A DNA stretch of 64,000 bases, from positions 8,556,001-8,620,000 of the forward strand of contig NC_061795.1 in assembly GCF_021462225.1 (NCBI RefSeq), written 5' to 3'. Of the stretch, positions 33,743-45,165 are shown piece after piece (position 1 is the stretch's first letter; each line of letters opens with the position of its first letter). The stretch is from Girardinichthys multiradiatus (Eukaryota > Chordata > Actinopteri > Cyprinodontiformes > Goodeidae). A program made the translations under genes and the position numbers. The notes below the pieces were generated by a model, which saw only the letters and a program-made list of their open reading frames with translations, had not been told where the DNA came from and did not search any database.

Positions 33743-33809
33743 GTACCTGTATGGTCTAGGACACAGAGTCTGGAAACGCTGGAAAAAAAGATATTTTGTT
33801 CTTGTTCAG
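33743..33809 (+). CDS. cadps2: cadps2 exon 3 of 6 in window (start of PH domain)
   Basis: A 67-nt exon: one base completes the split glycine, then 22 codons encode YLYGLGHRVWKRWKKRYFVL and VQ. This is the first strands of the CAPS PH domain, which binds PI(4,5)P2 at the plasma membrane; the basic run WKRWKKR fits that role. YLYxLG followed by KKRYF resembles CADPS2, whereas CADPS1 has a YLWAIG-type start. The donor is CAG/GTAAGA. The exon ends on a codon boundary. Confidence 0.94.
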
Positions 33810-34504
33810 GTAAGATGCTCATGAGACAAATTTGGGATGAGTTCAATAATTGTAGAACCCTCCACCCCATGATCAGGGATCCTGAGGTCAGGTTTTCTAG
33901 GTTGAAGAGGGAGAACTTAATACAAAAGCTGATTTACACGTATAACTAAAGACAAGGATTCATATTTATCCTAATTCTTTTTTTCCTGAACAGAATGCAG
34001 TTTTTAGTCAGGTCTTGCAGTAGTACCCTTATTCTCTTACTGTAAAATCTGTTTTAAACATTTTTATTGCTTATTTGCTAAAAAGTTGATAATTGAAAGA
34101 AAAGAAAAAGAAATCCCCCATAGTGATCTCATCTGTTGAAAGGTTTTTACCTTCTCATCTAAACACAAAATCAAGTTGATTAATCTGTACTGTACATTCT
34201 TCATTTACTTTCAGAGCACTTACAGCTCACTCGGGATCTCTGTAGGTCAAGGGAAGATGGGAGAAGAATCATTTCATGTTTTTGGGTTTTTGTATTGAAA
34301 GTCATTTAAAGGCTAAATAAATTAAATCTTTGGTGTGAGGATCTGCTACAGTCACTGATGCATCAGGATTTTGATGGTCTAGTATTTCAGAGTAGAGCTA
34401 CCATTATGTTATGGTTCACAAGGATAACGGAGTGCACAGAAACATGGCTTTTTACAAAATATAAAGACAAAAATTAGACACCAAAAGCAGTGATACAACT
34501 AAGA
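33810..34504. other. Intronic sequence, nothing recognised
   Basis: AT-rich. No exon or repeat is supported. Confidence 0.4.
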
Positions 34505-35028
34505 TACACTACTGGCCAAAGGTTTTAGACACGTTTTCATTTAATGATTTTCTTTATGTTAATGACTATTTACATTGTACGTAGATTCTCACTGTAGGCA
34601 TCAAAACTGAATGAACACATATGCAATAATGTAGCAAACGAAAAATTGTAAAAGAACTTTAACTATGTTTTATATTTTAGATTCCTTAAAGTAGCCGTCC
34701 TGTAATGACTGAAATATTACCCTTTGGCTGTCTCTCAATGAATCTCTGGGAAGTTCTTTCAAGACTCTTTGGAAAACCATTGCAGCTGACTACCTCATGA
34801 AGCTCATGGAGAGAACAAAGCAGTCATCAAAACAAAGGGTGGATATTTAGAAGAATCTAAAATATAAAAAGGTTTAGAGTTATTTCACACGTTTTGTTTA
34901 CTATATAATACCATGTGTGTTATTTATAGTTTTGATGCCTTTGGTGAGAATCTACAATGTAAATAGTCATGAAAATAAAGAGATCCATTAAGTGAGAAAG
35001 TGTATCTATACATTTTGACCATAGTGTA
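34505..35028. mobile_element. Tc1-type MITE, both ends present
   Basis: A 524 bp element from TACACTACTGGCCAAAGGTT to TTTGACCATAGTGTA. The subterminal sequence near 34560-34590 (ATTTACATTGTACGTAGATT) is repeated inverted near 34945-34975 (AATCTACAATGTAAATAGTC). The middle keeps a remnant of transposase-related sequence only. It is the same family as 11591-15034. Confidence 0.85.
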
Positions 35029-35044
35029 TATTGATGTTTTATTG

Positions 35045-36058
35045 CTGGTTGTAAAATGTATTCATACTCTCTGAACCTTGTCACATGTTGTCATGCTACT
35101 CTACATGTAGATCGGAAATGTGAAGTGGAAGTAAAATGATGTCTGAAAAGTGTGCCATGCATTTATAATTGGCCCTCCTTTAATACAATCCTTCATGGAA
35201 CATTTCGCTTCACTTGAGGTGCTTTTAGGGCATGTCTCTCACAGCTTTGCACAACAGCTGGAGTTTACTAAGACTTAAATTTTGCCTTTTTTAAATAGCT
35301 CAAATCCAGTCACACCAGAGGGAGAAAGTCTGTAAACATTCATTTTCAAGACTTGCCACACATTCCCATTTGGATTCTAACGCATAGATATGCTCTGATA
35401 TAAACCGCAGGTGCCCAAGTCCAGTCCTTCAAGGCTACCATCCTGCAATTACTAGTCATATCTCCTCCAGCACACCTAAATCAAATGAATGGCTCCCTAC
35501 CAGACCTCTGCAGAGCTGAATGACTACGTCACAGGGAATTCAGCCATTTGATTCCAGTGTGTTGGAGGAGGGATACTTCTTAAAGTTGCATAGTGGTAAC
35601 TCTCGAAGATTGGACTCGGATAGGATAATTCTATCACTGGAACGTCAGCCTCCTCCCCAGTCTCAAGTATTTTGCAGCCTCAAACAGGTTTTCTTCCAGG
35701 GTTGTCCTGGATTCAGCTACATCCATCTTCACATCATCTCTGGCTAGCTTCTTTGTCCCTGCTGAAGAAAAGCATACCTACAGCATGATGCTGCCACCAC
35801 CATGTTTCTGTTCAGGGTGGTGTGCAGTGTTAGTTTTCCTCCACACATAGAAACCTCTGAGACTCCCCATCAACATATTTTGTTTATTTGTCTTTAGTTA
35901 TGTATTGACTGATTCATTTTTTTATTTTTTTTTATTTGCTACTTATACATTTATATACTTGTTTTGAGTACTTATTGGACACATTGTTTATTGATTCTTA
36001 ATATTGTGTATCTATAGATGTGAAATATAGGGTTGTGAATACTTTGCAAGGCACCGTA
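35045..36058 (-). mobile_element. Fossil Tc1-like transposon interrupted by a hAT MITE
   Basis: Remnants include GTTGTCATGCTACTC, CCCCAGTCTCAAGTATTTTG and CAGCATGATGCTGCCACCAC (35781-35800), classic minus-strand pieces of fish Tc1-type transposase. The right terminus has GTGAATACTTTGCAAGGCAC. No open frame survives. Confidence 0.65.
35408..35624. mobile_element. hAT-type MITE inserted in the Tc1 fossil
   Basis: It starts CAGGTGCCCAAGTCCAGTCC, passes CTCCAGCACACCTAAATCAA, and ends TCTCGAAGATTGGACTCGG in inverse complementary form. It is a relative of the elements at 1103-1322 and 4124-5836. Confidence 0.7.
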
Positions 36059-36246
36059 TTTAACTGTATTGCTGAAATAAATCATTGTGTTTGATATCAT
36101 TGTGCCAGTGCTGCCAGAACTATTGCTTCCTACTATTTTAGTACTAAAGAGAGATACAAAACGTGTCTTATTGCTTGACAGGTGTTAGTTTCTGAGGTGT
36201 TAGCAGCATATTGTACATATAGTCACTATGTGTCTACTTCCCTCAG
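36059..36246. other. Intron end before exon 4
   Basis: It ends in CTACTTCCCTCAG, a pyrimidine-rich acceptor. Confidence 0.55.
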
Positions 36247-36355
36247 GTGAGTCAATACACATTTGCAATGTGCAGCTACAGAGAGAGGAAAGCTGAGCCT
36301 CAGGAGCTGATGCAGCTGGAGGGGTACACTGTGGACTACTGCGACCCTCAGACAG
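36247..36355 (+). CDS. cadps2: cadps2 exon 4 of 6 in window (PH domain)
   Basis: The exon encodes [20 protein letters not shown], then [16 protein letters not shown], with the first base of a split glycine. This is the middle of the CAPS PH domain and fits CADPS2 ([11 protein letters not shown]). The first codons GTG AGT directly follow CAG, so the acceptor is immediately followed by a perfect donor-like GTGAGT. The true donor is ACAG/GTAGGC at 36356, weaker than consensus. At 109 nt the exon is not a multiple of three, so skipping it would shift the frame. Confidence 0.95.
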
Positions 36356-36399
36356 GTAGGCCAGGCCACTATGAAATAATGCTGATCCATCTACAGATA

Positions 36400-36800
36400 T
36401 TCCTGTTTCTTAAAGATGTCTTTAAGAAACTTTGTTGAGAGACAGAACAGTAATAGAGTCACCAGAAGCAACATAAATCAGGACTGTAAAATACCAAACT
36501 CCAGGACCATCTTTGCACAGACTGCCTTCTCTGTTAAGAGTTGTAAGCTCTGGAACTCACTGCCATCTGACTTCAAGACTGATGTTAAAATGTTCACTTC
36601 TAGGCTTAAGATTTGAATAAAGATGAAGCATCTCATTTTTAAATATTGTTTTAAGGGTTCTAAAGGCATTGTTTTATATCACCTTCTGGGTTTTTATTGT
36701 ATTTATTGTTAAGTTTTACTTTCTATTTTATTGAATTTAATTGTTAAAGGCCCTTCTAGGGACTGGTGTTGCATACTAGTTGTGGCAATAAACAGTGTGA
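36400..36800 (+). mobile_element. LINE RT C-terminal remnant and 3' UTR
   Basis: The frame 36416-36616 encodes AQTAFSVKSCKLWNSLPSDF then KTDVKMFTSRLKI, the familiar C-terminus of jockey/CR1/L2-type LINE ORFs. An A-rich 3' region follows. It is a 5'-truncated fragment. Confidence 0.6.
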
Positions 36801-36869
36801 TGCAGGCATCAGATTTATTTTGGGTAATGATCTTTGTTTATTGTATCTGTCAAATAAAAATTTAATAAA

Positions 36870-37218
36870 TAAAGAAATAAATCCAGCAACGGCAGCATCA
36901 TGATCAATAAAGGTCAGCTGATCATCGATCATGACACCCAAGTTTCTAATTACGTTTGATTGAGCAAGAGGTAGGGATTCAGTTTGGATGCAGATATTGT
37001 GGTGTATGGTCTGGCTGGCCAAGAAGGCAAGCAGTTCATCTGTAGAAGTTTAGTTGGAGGTGATGGGCCTTTCATCCATGTCAATATGTCAGAGAGACAG
37101 ACCAAGAATCGTTCTTAGACCGTGTGGTCATCAAATAGGAATGACAGATAGAGCTGGGTACCATCAGCATAGCAGTGGTATGAGAAGTGATTGGATGATC
37201 TGGCCCAGTCAGGTGGTG
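36870..37218 (-). mobile_element. L2-like LINE fragment
   Basis: AGCTGGGTACCATCAGCATAG and CACCCAAGTTTCTAATTACG (reverse strand) resemble the RT region just around the YADD motif in L2-type LINEs, as in the 31.9-32.1 kb copy. It is decayed. A Tc1-like copy inserted at its right edge. Confidence 0.5.
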
Positions 37219-38825
37219 TACAGGTCCTTCTCAAAATATTAGCATATTGTGATAAAGTTCATTATTTTCCATAATGTCATGATGAAAATTTAACATTCAT
37301 ATATTTTAGATTCATTCCACACTAACTGAAATATTTCAGGTCTTTTATTGTCTTAATACGGATGATTTTAGCATACAGCTCACGAAAACCCAAAATTCCT
37401 ATCTCACAAAATTAGCATATCATTAAAAGGGTCTCTAAACGAGCTATGAACCTAATCATCTGAATCAACGAGTTAACTCTAAACACCTGCAAAAGATTCC
37501 TGAGGCCTTTAAAACTCCCAGCCTGATTCATCACTCAAAAACCCAATCATGGGTAAGACTGCCGACCTGACTGCTGTCCAGAAGGCCACTATTGACACCC
37601 TCAAGCAAGAGGGTAAGACACAGAAATAAATTTCTGAACGAATAGGCTGTTCCCAGAGTGCTGTATCAAGGCACCTCAGTGGGAAGTCTGTGGGGAGGAA
37701 AAAGTGTGGCAGAAAACGCTGCACAACGAGAAGAGGTGACCGGACCCTGAGGAAGATTGTGGAGAAGGGCCGATTCCAGACCTTGGGGGACCTGCGGAAG
37801 CAGTGGACTGAGTCTGGAGTAGAAACATCCAGAGCCACCGTGCACAGGTGTGTGCAGGAAATGGGCTACAGGTGCCGCATTCCCCAGGTCAAGCCACTTT
37901 TGAACCAGAAACAGCGGCAGAAGCGCCTGACCTGGGCTACAGAGAAGCAGCACTGGACTGTTGCTCAGTGGTCCAAAGTACTTTTATCGGATGAAAGCAA
38001 ATTCTGCATGTCATTCGGAAATCAAGGAGTCTGGAGGAAGACTGGGGAGAAGGAAATGCCAAAATGCCAGAAGTCCAGTGTCAAGTACCCACAGTCAGTG
38101 ATGGTCTGGGGTGCCGTGTCAGCTGCTGGTGTTGGTCCACTGTGTTTTATCAAGGGCAGGGTCAATTGCAGCTAGCTATCAGGAGATTTTGCAGCACTTC
38201 ATGCTTCCATCTGCTGAAAAGCTTTATGGAGATGAAGATTTCATTTTTCAGCACGACCTGGCACCTGCTCACAGTGCCAAAACCACTGGTAAATAGTTTA
38301 CTGACCATGGTATCACTGTGCTCAATTGGCCTGCCAACTCTCCTGACCTGAACCCCATAGATAATCTGTGGGATATTGTGAAGAGAACGTTGAGAGACTC
38401 AAGACCCAACACTTTGGATGAGCTAAAGGCCGCTATCGAAGCATCCTGGGCCTGCATAAGACCTCAGCAGTGCCACAGGCTGATTGCCTCCATGCCACGC
38501 TGCATTGAAGCAGTCATTTCTGCCAAAGGATTCCCGACCAAGTATTGAGTGCATAACTGTACATGATTATTTGAAGGTTGACGTTTTTTGTATTAAAAAC
38601 ACTTCTTTTATTGGTTGGATGAAATATGCTAATTTTGTGAGATAGGAATTTTGGGTTTTCATGAGCTGTATGCCAAAATCATCCGTATTAAGACAATAAA
38701 AGACCTGAAATATTTCAGTTAGTGTGCAATGAATCTAAAATATATGAATGTTAAATTTTCATCATGACATTATGGAAAATAATGAACTTTATCACAATAT
38801 GCTAATATTTTGAGAAGGACCTGTA
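37219..38825 (+). mobile_element. Tc1-like transposon, copy 4
   Basis: Complete ends with TA at both sides, CAGGTCCTTCTCAAAATATT at the left and its complement at the right. Long terminal repeats as in copies 1 and 2. The transposase is multiply broken. Confidence 0.94.
37549..38548 (+). pseudogene. Tc1-like DD34E transposase, copy 4 (dead)
   Basis: It shares with copy 1 the TAA stop after KTQK and the missing Ala-Arg pair after GNQG. In addition a one-base insertion (GTCAATTGCAGC near 38161-38172) shifts the frame, TGG becomes TAG in GKW (about 38293), and the catalytic glutamate is changed to aspartate (NPIDNLW). The third catalytic residue is therefore lost as well. Confidence 0.93.
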
Positions 38826-39546
38826 TATGGAAAAGTCCAAGTACTGATAAATAGTATAAGTACTAATGATAAATATGGGTTAATTGAGCAAACATTCAGG
38901 TTTTATTTGAGTGCACCTTCCTCTAACACTGAAGAAATGCTCTTTAATATATCCCATCTTTTGTTTTTGTTTGGACTATTTAAACCAATAATAAACCAAA
39001 TTTGTGAAGTCATGTTAAATTTGATTCATGGGATTCTTTTAGTTGTTTTCATATGGTAACATCAATGGCGTTTTTACAGAAGCTTCCCATGTTCCTCTTT
39101 TGTTTTTTTATATTTCCAAATATGATCTCACCTGTACCAAAATCCCTTAGGATCTGCCATTGCTTAACCTGCCTGCTCTTGAAAGATACATTGAAAGGAT
39201 CCTGAACATTAGGAAGATTTTTGATGAATTCAGGTGATAAAGATCCAATGACAGACTTTTCAGGGACTTTTTGTTAGATGAAAATATCAAAAAAGAAACA
39301 CTAAATTAAACTTCTTACCAAACATGATCATTTATTTATTTTATTTTACTAGTTTATTTTCACTTGACTCTAACATGGAAAAATTGGTTGTATCCCTGGT
39401 ACCAAATCTTCGACGCTCTAGAAAAAAGAACCTCTGTTTTTACAGGATGAAGACTGGCATATGTGGGCTAATAATACTGTTGTGAGGGCTGTGTTTAAAC
39501 CTTTTAAAGCTGTTTAACTTTAAAATGCTTAATTAAAGACCGAACA
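38826..39546. other. Intronic sequence, nothing recognised
   Basis: AT-rich. No exon or named repeat. Confidence 0.4.
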
Positions 39547-39790
39547 AGGCAACTGTGGCTCAGTAGGAAGAGTAGTCGTCTTGCAATCAGAAGGTTGTGG
39601 GTTCGATTCCAGCTTCCTCCTGCCATATGTCGATGTACCCCTGGGCAAGGCACTTAACCTCAAGTTGCCTACCGTTGCCTACAGTATAAATGTGTGAGCG
39701 ATTGGGTGAATGTGGCTCTAGTGTAAAGCGCTTTGAGCAGTCTGTATGACTGGAAAAGTGCTATATAAGTTCAGTCCATTTACCATTTAA
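39547..39790 (+). mobile_element. tRNA-derived SINE, copy 1
   Basis: Clear pol III boxes: A box TGGCTCAGTAGG and B box GGTTCGATTCC at tRNA spacing. The body includes CCTGGGCAAGGCACTTAACC. The 3' part GCGCTTTGAGCAG, then GTGCTATATAAGTTCAGTCC, resembles LINE tails, as expected if a LINE mobilises it. A second copy is at 63269-63470. Confidence 0.85.
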
Positions 39791-39841
39791 CAATCTGGTT
39801 GCTGGACTTCAACATTATGAAATTCAGTTAGAATCAACTGA

Positions 39842-40740
39842 ATGGCTTCTGCAGGTATGAAAAGCAGCAGTTCACACCTCAACCCAACTCCTCCACATCC
39901 CTTTCAGACACAAATTCTTGCCAACCACACCCTTACCTGCACTTATGATCTCAGAGGAAGGTGTAAATAGGCTCTTTCAGGGCCTGAAAACAAAAAGGGC
40001 CTCCGGACCTGATAATGTCTCTCCATTATGCCTGAGGCCGAAGGACCTGCAGCAGCATTTGAGGCTGGATCATCAGCACCAGCACCCCGCAGGTGTGTGT
40101 TCTCCCCCCACTCCTCTTCTAACGCTACACAAATGACTGCACCTCAGCGGACCCGTCTGTGAAACTCCTGAAGTTTGCAGATGACACCACTGTTATTGGA
40201 CTGATCCAGGACTGTGATGAGTCTGCATACAGACAGGAGGTGGATTGGCTGGTACGCTGGTCTGGTCAGAACCACTTGGAACTTAACCCACTCAAGACTG
40301 TGGAGATGATGACTTTCAAAGAGCACCACTCCCACATACCCCCCTCACCATACTCAACAACACTGTGTCTGCTGTTTACCACGTCCGCTTCCTGGCAAGC
40401 ACTATTTCTCCAAACCTGAGATGGTCCTTATACATAGACAGTACTTGGAAGAAGGCCCAGCAGAGACTGTACTTCCTGAGGCAACTCAACAAGTACAACC
40501 TTCCACAGGAGCTGCTGGTCATCTTCTACACTGCCATCATTCAGTCTGTCCTGTCTTCGCCCATCTCATTGTGCTTTGGCTCATCCACAAAACAGGACAG
40601 GTCTAGACGGCAACAATCAATCAGGTCTGCAGAGAGAATCATCAGGGCTGACCTTCCCTCTATCCAGGACTTATACAGGTCTAGGGTCAAGAAAAGGGTG
40701 CCTAAAACCTCTGCAGACCCCACACACCCTGCACATTAAC
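39842..40740 (+). pseudogene. LINE reverse transcriptase fragment (Rex-Babar/CR1-type)
   Basis: Broken frames encode FQGLKTKRASGPDNVSPLCL, then KLLKFADDTTVIGLIQD (motif C), LVRWSGQNHLELNPLKTVEM and AQQRLYFLRQLNKYNLPQEL. Much of the palm is deleted between about 40075 and 40100. It is related to, but clearly diverged from, family B. Confidence 0.75.
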
Positions 40741-40865
40741 TGTTTAGGCTTTTACCTTCAGGTGGGGCTACAGAGAAGTGTCTGCTAAAACCAGCCACCA
40801 CAGAGACTAGTTCATCAAACTAACAAAATTTTCCCTAATTTCTTCTTTGTTTTTGCAATTTTTAG

Positions 40866-41063
40866 GTCTGCAGGGTGGTCGGGTGTTTTTTAATGCAGTA
40901 AAGGAGGGTGACCTGGTGACGTTTGCCTGTGATGACGAGCAGGACAGAGTGCTGTGGGTTCAGGCTATATACAGAGCCACTGGACAGTCGTATAAACCAA
41001 TCCCACCAATACACAACAAAAGTACAAACTACAAAGAAGAAAACATGAAGCCATCAGCTATCA
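40866..41063 (+). CDS. cadps2: cadps2 exon 5 of 6 in window (end of PH domain)
   Basis: Two bases complete the glycine, then [40 protein letters not shown] and [19 protein letters not shown] follow. The C-terminal PH helix carries the invariant tryptophan ([12 protein letters not shown]). The segment after it is the less conserved linker to the MUN-side region. The donor chosen is ATCA/GTAGGT at 41064, because it leaves one base and exon 6 starts with two; the nearby GTATCA at 41068 would leave two bases and break the frame. Confidence 0.94.
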
Positions 41064-41179
41064 GTAGGTATCAGTGGGTTTTATTTATTGATTCAATAGA
41101 TGAGAAGAAAGGTTTTCATTTAAGTAAGGCTCAAATTTTTTGTTCAGAGTAAAACCTGAAAGATTCCCAGAAACTGAAT
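41064..41179. other. Start of a 20.6 kb intron
   Basis: The donor GTAGGT is followed by AT-rich intron sequence with no other feature. Confidence 0.5.
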
Positions 41180-42065
41180 GAATGTATTTATTTATTTATA
41201 ATGGGAAAATTAACACCAATAATTATGGTTAGGTCCTGTAAACAAGCCAGGCTAGGCTGAGTTTCTTTTGTAGTCCCTGGCAGGAGAGAATAAAATAAAA
41301 ACAGACAGGTATAACTTTTATGAGGAGAACAGACAATGAGAGAACATAAAATTAATATTAGACAACAGCAAATAATTCATAACTGGAGAGTTATAGAAGA
41401 AAGTAGCAGAGTTAGGAGTCAGTATAAATAAATAAATAATAATAGTATGTCCTCCAGCCGACTAAGCCTACAGCACCATAACTACAGAGATAGCTCAGGA
41501 TAACCTAAGCCCCTCTAACTATAAGCTTAATCAAAAAGGAAAGGTTTAAACCTAGTCTTAAAAGTAGACAGGGTGTCTGCCTCATGGACTGCCTCCTAAA
41601 GGATCTGCCTCCCATTCTACTTCTAGACACTAAAAACCACCAGTAAACCGCAGTCTGAGAACAAATTGCTCTGTTAGGAATTTATGGAACAATCAGATAT
41701 CTGATGTATGATGCAGCTTGATTATTAAGTGCTTTAGAGAAGAAATATTTTAAATTAGATTTTTTTTTGAAAGGGGTTGAATTGCAGACATATTGAAAAT
41801 ATGATCTCTTTTTCAATTTTATCAAATCTCATTTTATCAGGATTTATGGATAAATATAGCTGTCTATCAACAGCATAGTAGTGGAAATGTATCCCATCCT
41901 ATGTGATAATTTTACAAAGTGAAAGCATATATATGGTAAAGACAATTGGCCCAGTCACCAACCCTGCAGTATACCACAAGTAATCCTGGATTGTGAAAAA
42001 CTGTTATCATAAACATGAAAAAACTGGACTCTGTTTGACAAATAAGATTTTGCTTGCTGTTGTGC
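41180..42065 (-). mobile_element. Decayed L2-type LINE fragment
   Basis: AGGATAACCTAAGCCCCTCT, TCTTAAAAGTAGACAGGGTG and GGAAATGTATCCCATCCTAT match, on the minus strand, the 3' half of the L2-type LINE at 31.2-32.2 kb. No open frame survives. Confidence 0.75.
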
Positions 42066-43439
42066 TGTAAGAGACTATGTTATCAGCTGTGTAGCTCGCT
42101 CATATTGTCCCCTCAGTTCATTTATTCTCCTTATCGTCAGACCCAGGTGGATAGCTTTGGTTGAGGTTCTTATATTTGGTTTCATACTGTCTCTTTAGAT
42201 TTCCACTCATTATAAGTCCATAGATCCCGCATAGCTTCTTTGTTGTTTTCTGCCGGTTGGCATACAACGATGTGGTGCATTACCATCACCAGTTGGGTTG
42301 GAGTGTGGACCAGAACGTTGCTGACCCAAATAGCTGCCCGTCGCGTCTGTTCAAAAGTCAGAAGTGGCAGCTGGCAGGAATATGTCTGTACCTATATAAT
42401 AAATGAGAAAATGCTTTGTGATCCAGACAAAATACTTTCTGGGTCTGGTCTTAGACTGGATTCCGGGGTTTTGGGACCTGGCTGGTAGAGACTCTCTCGG
42501 GTCAAAATTGATATAAACAAACCCTCCTTCTTCCCCCAAAGTTGTCCCCCTTCATAAGACAGGAGCGCTGTCGTAACACAAGACACTTAGCCCCTCCCCG
42601 CGGCTCACCTGAATAATAATGGCTGAGAATAAAACTGAGATCCTGCTGAAAGTTTAAAACTCCGCTAACATGGAAACTACATCTGGACAAGAGCTTGTGG
42701 GACCCATTAGCCGATGAACCAAATGCAATAGTGTAGTTGGGAGGTCCTTCATCTATGAGGCAGACGGACAATGTGCGGACAAGATGCTGATAAACTTAGA
42801 TGCTAGCTGTTCTAACGCTACAACTAACACTCCAATGTTTCAGAGCAACTTAAAAATGTCAATAAAGCTCCTGGTATCTGCAACAGTTAAGCGTTCCAAC
42901 TGACATAAGCTAACATTTAAATCACTGCTAGGGTTTTGAGTCAGTCTGAGCTTCCCCGTTGAGATGTGTTTTCTAGGTACAGAGTCGGTGCTGCATCCAC
43001 ACTGCACGGCACATTAAATGGAGATAAATGCTCATCAGTGGACAGCTTAGTTTGCAACAAAATAATGAAGAGATAAAGTCACCAGTGACCTACCACTGAA
43101 AACCCCTGGTTAGTGGTTAAGGAATTAATGGCTAATGTGGCTAACATTAATGCGAGTATAATTTAACAAACTGTGGACCCAGAAGAAAACTTATAACTTT
43201 GATGGAGAACCGTTAGAGTCAAATGAGTCAGCAGCAGAAGTAAGTACTCTGCAATCTGCCATTTTTATTGTTGATATCTTCATCTTTTGTGGGTTTTAAA
43301 TTGGTCGGCAGCAGTTATGTTGTACGAGTGTGCATTAATTTCTACTGATTTCAGTCATACTGCGGATGTGCCTGGTCTTCCCTTTGCATTATTCCCTCCA
43401 TTGTCATCCTCTCTACTTGGCAATTGAGACCGGAATGTT
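42066..43439. other. Unassigned sequence, possible repeat
   Basis: Locally GC-richer than the intron average (for example CTAGCCCCTCCCCGCGGCTC-like sequence near 42587). Short overlapping frames on both strands show no domain. It may be a repeat without a recognisable family. Confidence 0.3.
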
Positions 43440-44165
43440 TTGAAACTGTTATACTCTGGCCCTGTTTTAATGTTTTTTGATGAAAACATACGTTTTTTTG
43501 GGTTTCTGCGGTTCGTCTACATGACAAGGTCGATTTTTATTCTCTAAAAATTGCATGATTTGAAAACATGTTCTAGAGTTTTAAAGTTCAAAAACATCCC
43601 AGTCACTGTTTTTGTGTAGACAGGGAAAACAGAATTTTCCTGTATGGGGAAGCCCTGGGACATAAGCAGTATGATTAAAATCAATATAAACTAATGTGCA
43701 CGAGCACAATATAACAGATGCTGACCAGTTCAAAACCCACACAAGATGAAGAAATAAAAGTACTTGTCTGGCTGAATCTTTTTGAATCTGACCATGGTTC
43801 TCCATCAACGTTTTTTCCTTTTTCCCTTTTTTTAAGCTGGAAGTGTTTGTGCATTTTGTTGAGTTTCAAAAACATACCCATTACTATTGACATGGCAGGG
43901 GAATTGCTCTGTTTTTACATTTCTACTAGTGCCATGTGTATGGAAATTGTAATAAAAAACATTTTCATCTAGATCTGTTAACAGAAATGAAAAAAAAATC
44001 AGTTTTCAATGAATCTTTGTCGTATAAACAGGGCCTCTGGAACGCTTCAAATCGTGCCATTTTCAGAGAAAAAAAGCTCTGCTGTTGTGTAGATGAAAAG
44101 TAGAAAAACAACAAAACCTTGACGTTTTCACTAAAAAACACTGAAAATTAGAGCTGAAACTAGTC
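43440..44165. mobile_element. MITE-like element with long imperfect inverted ends
   Basis: CTGGCCCTGTTTTAATGTTT, then TGATGAAAACATACG at the left, is mirrored by GACGTTTTCACTAAAAAACA near 44122-44141 at the right. CTACATGACAAGGTCG and GTGTAGATGAAAAG are the inner ends. No transposase. The exact borders and superfamily are uncertain. Confidence 0.5.
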
Positions 44166-45000
44166 AGATCCCGTAATGCTGACTGGAGTTGATCACCAAA
44201 AGCAATATAATGTAAAATAACCTGAAACACAAACTGTACAGTGCTGCTGCTGAAAATATTTGGATGGACCTGATCCTTACTTACACTTTAAAACATGTTT
44301 GACATGCACCAGATTAATGTTTACAATGAAAAGAAAATTTGTTGAAGACTAAAATAATCCCTTATTTTTTTCCCTCAATTGGAACATTTCTGTGTATCTG
44401 CAGCAAATTGACGGATAAAAGAAAGCCCATGTATACAAAAATAAATAATAACTTACTGTTATGTCCTTTACTGATTTACAAAACCGGGAAGTAACACGTT
44501 TAAAATATATACTTTTTCTAAATGGTTTTGTCCTAAATAAAGCAGTGAAAATATTTGAAAATATCCACATACTGCTGTTAATAACATTTCCTGCACTTTA
44601 ATAGAAATAACTCTGTGTCTTCAAAAAAAATGTTGATGCAGTATCAAAAACAATATAAAGTATTTTTCTTAATATCTGTATTGAGTTAGAAATTTCAGTA
44701 TCGTCCCAACCCTAGAAGCTACATAGCACAACCATTAAATATGTTCTTCATTATTTAAAATTTTAAACATGATATTTAACAGTTTGCCAACTTTTCTGGA
44801 GTCCAGTTGTGGAGTTTATAGTTATGGAATTTACTCATAACTAAGCCTTTCCCCCCTCCCAAAAATATCAAAATTAAAACTTAGTTGTTTGAAGAACACT
44901 GTTCCTAATTTTTTTGTAGTAGTCGACAAAGGGAAAGATTTAAAAAAAACCAATCCAGTTGATTCAAAAGCTAATGTGACATTTTATTACATTCTTTGAT
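44166..45000. other. AT-rich intronic sequence
   Basis: A possible MITE end near 44690-44716 (TATCGTCCCAACCCTAG). Otherwise nothing recognised. Confidence 0.35.
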
Positions 45001-45165
45001 AATTTTTTGCATGTGTAAAAACCACCGTGTCCTCTGCATACATTTAGAGATTAAGATTTGAAGAGACATCAGATAAATCAGTAACAAATACCTGAAAAAC
45101 ACTGGTCCAAGTATGGAGCCATGTGGGACCCCTACAGGACAATATGGGGTTAAATAGTGAAAGCC
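45000..45165 (-). mobile_element. Short LINE RT fragment
   Basis: On the minus strand the sequence at 45100-45135 reads as a decayed G-V-P-x-G-S-I-L-G-P type RT motif B (GGTCCCACATGGCTCCATAC). Only about 160 bp can be recognised. Confidence 0.5.

Noticed and set aside
39547..39620. A functional tRNA gene
   Set aside because: The pol III boxes are present, but there is no cloverleaf with a paired acceptor stem, and the sequence continues into a SINE body repeated at 63269.
41064..41070. Alternative exon 5 donor GTATCA at 41068
   Set aside because: It would leave two bases after the last full codon and break the frame with exon 6, which needs one. GTAGGT at 41064 gives the right phase.
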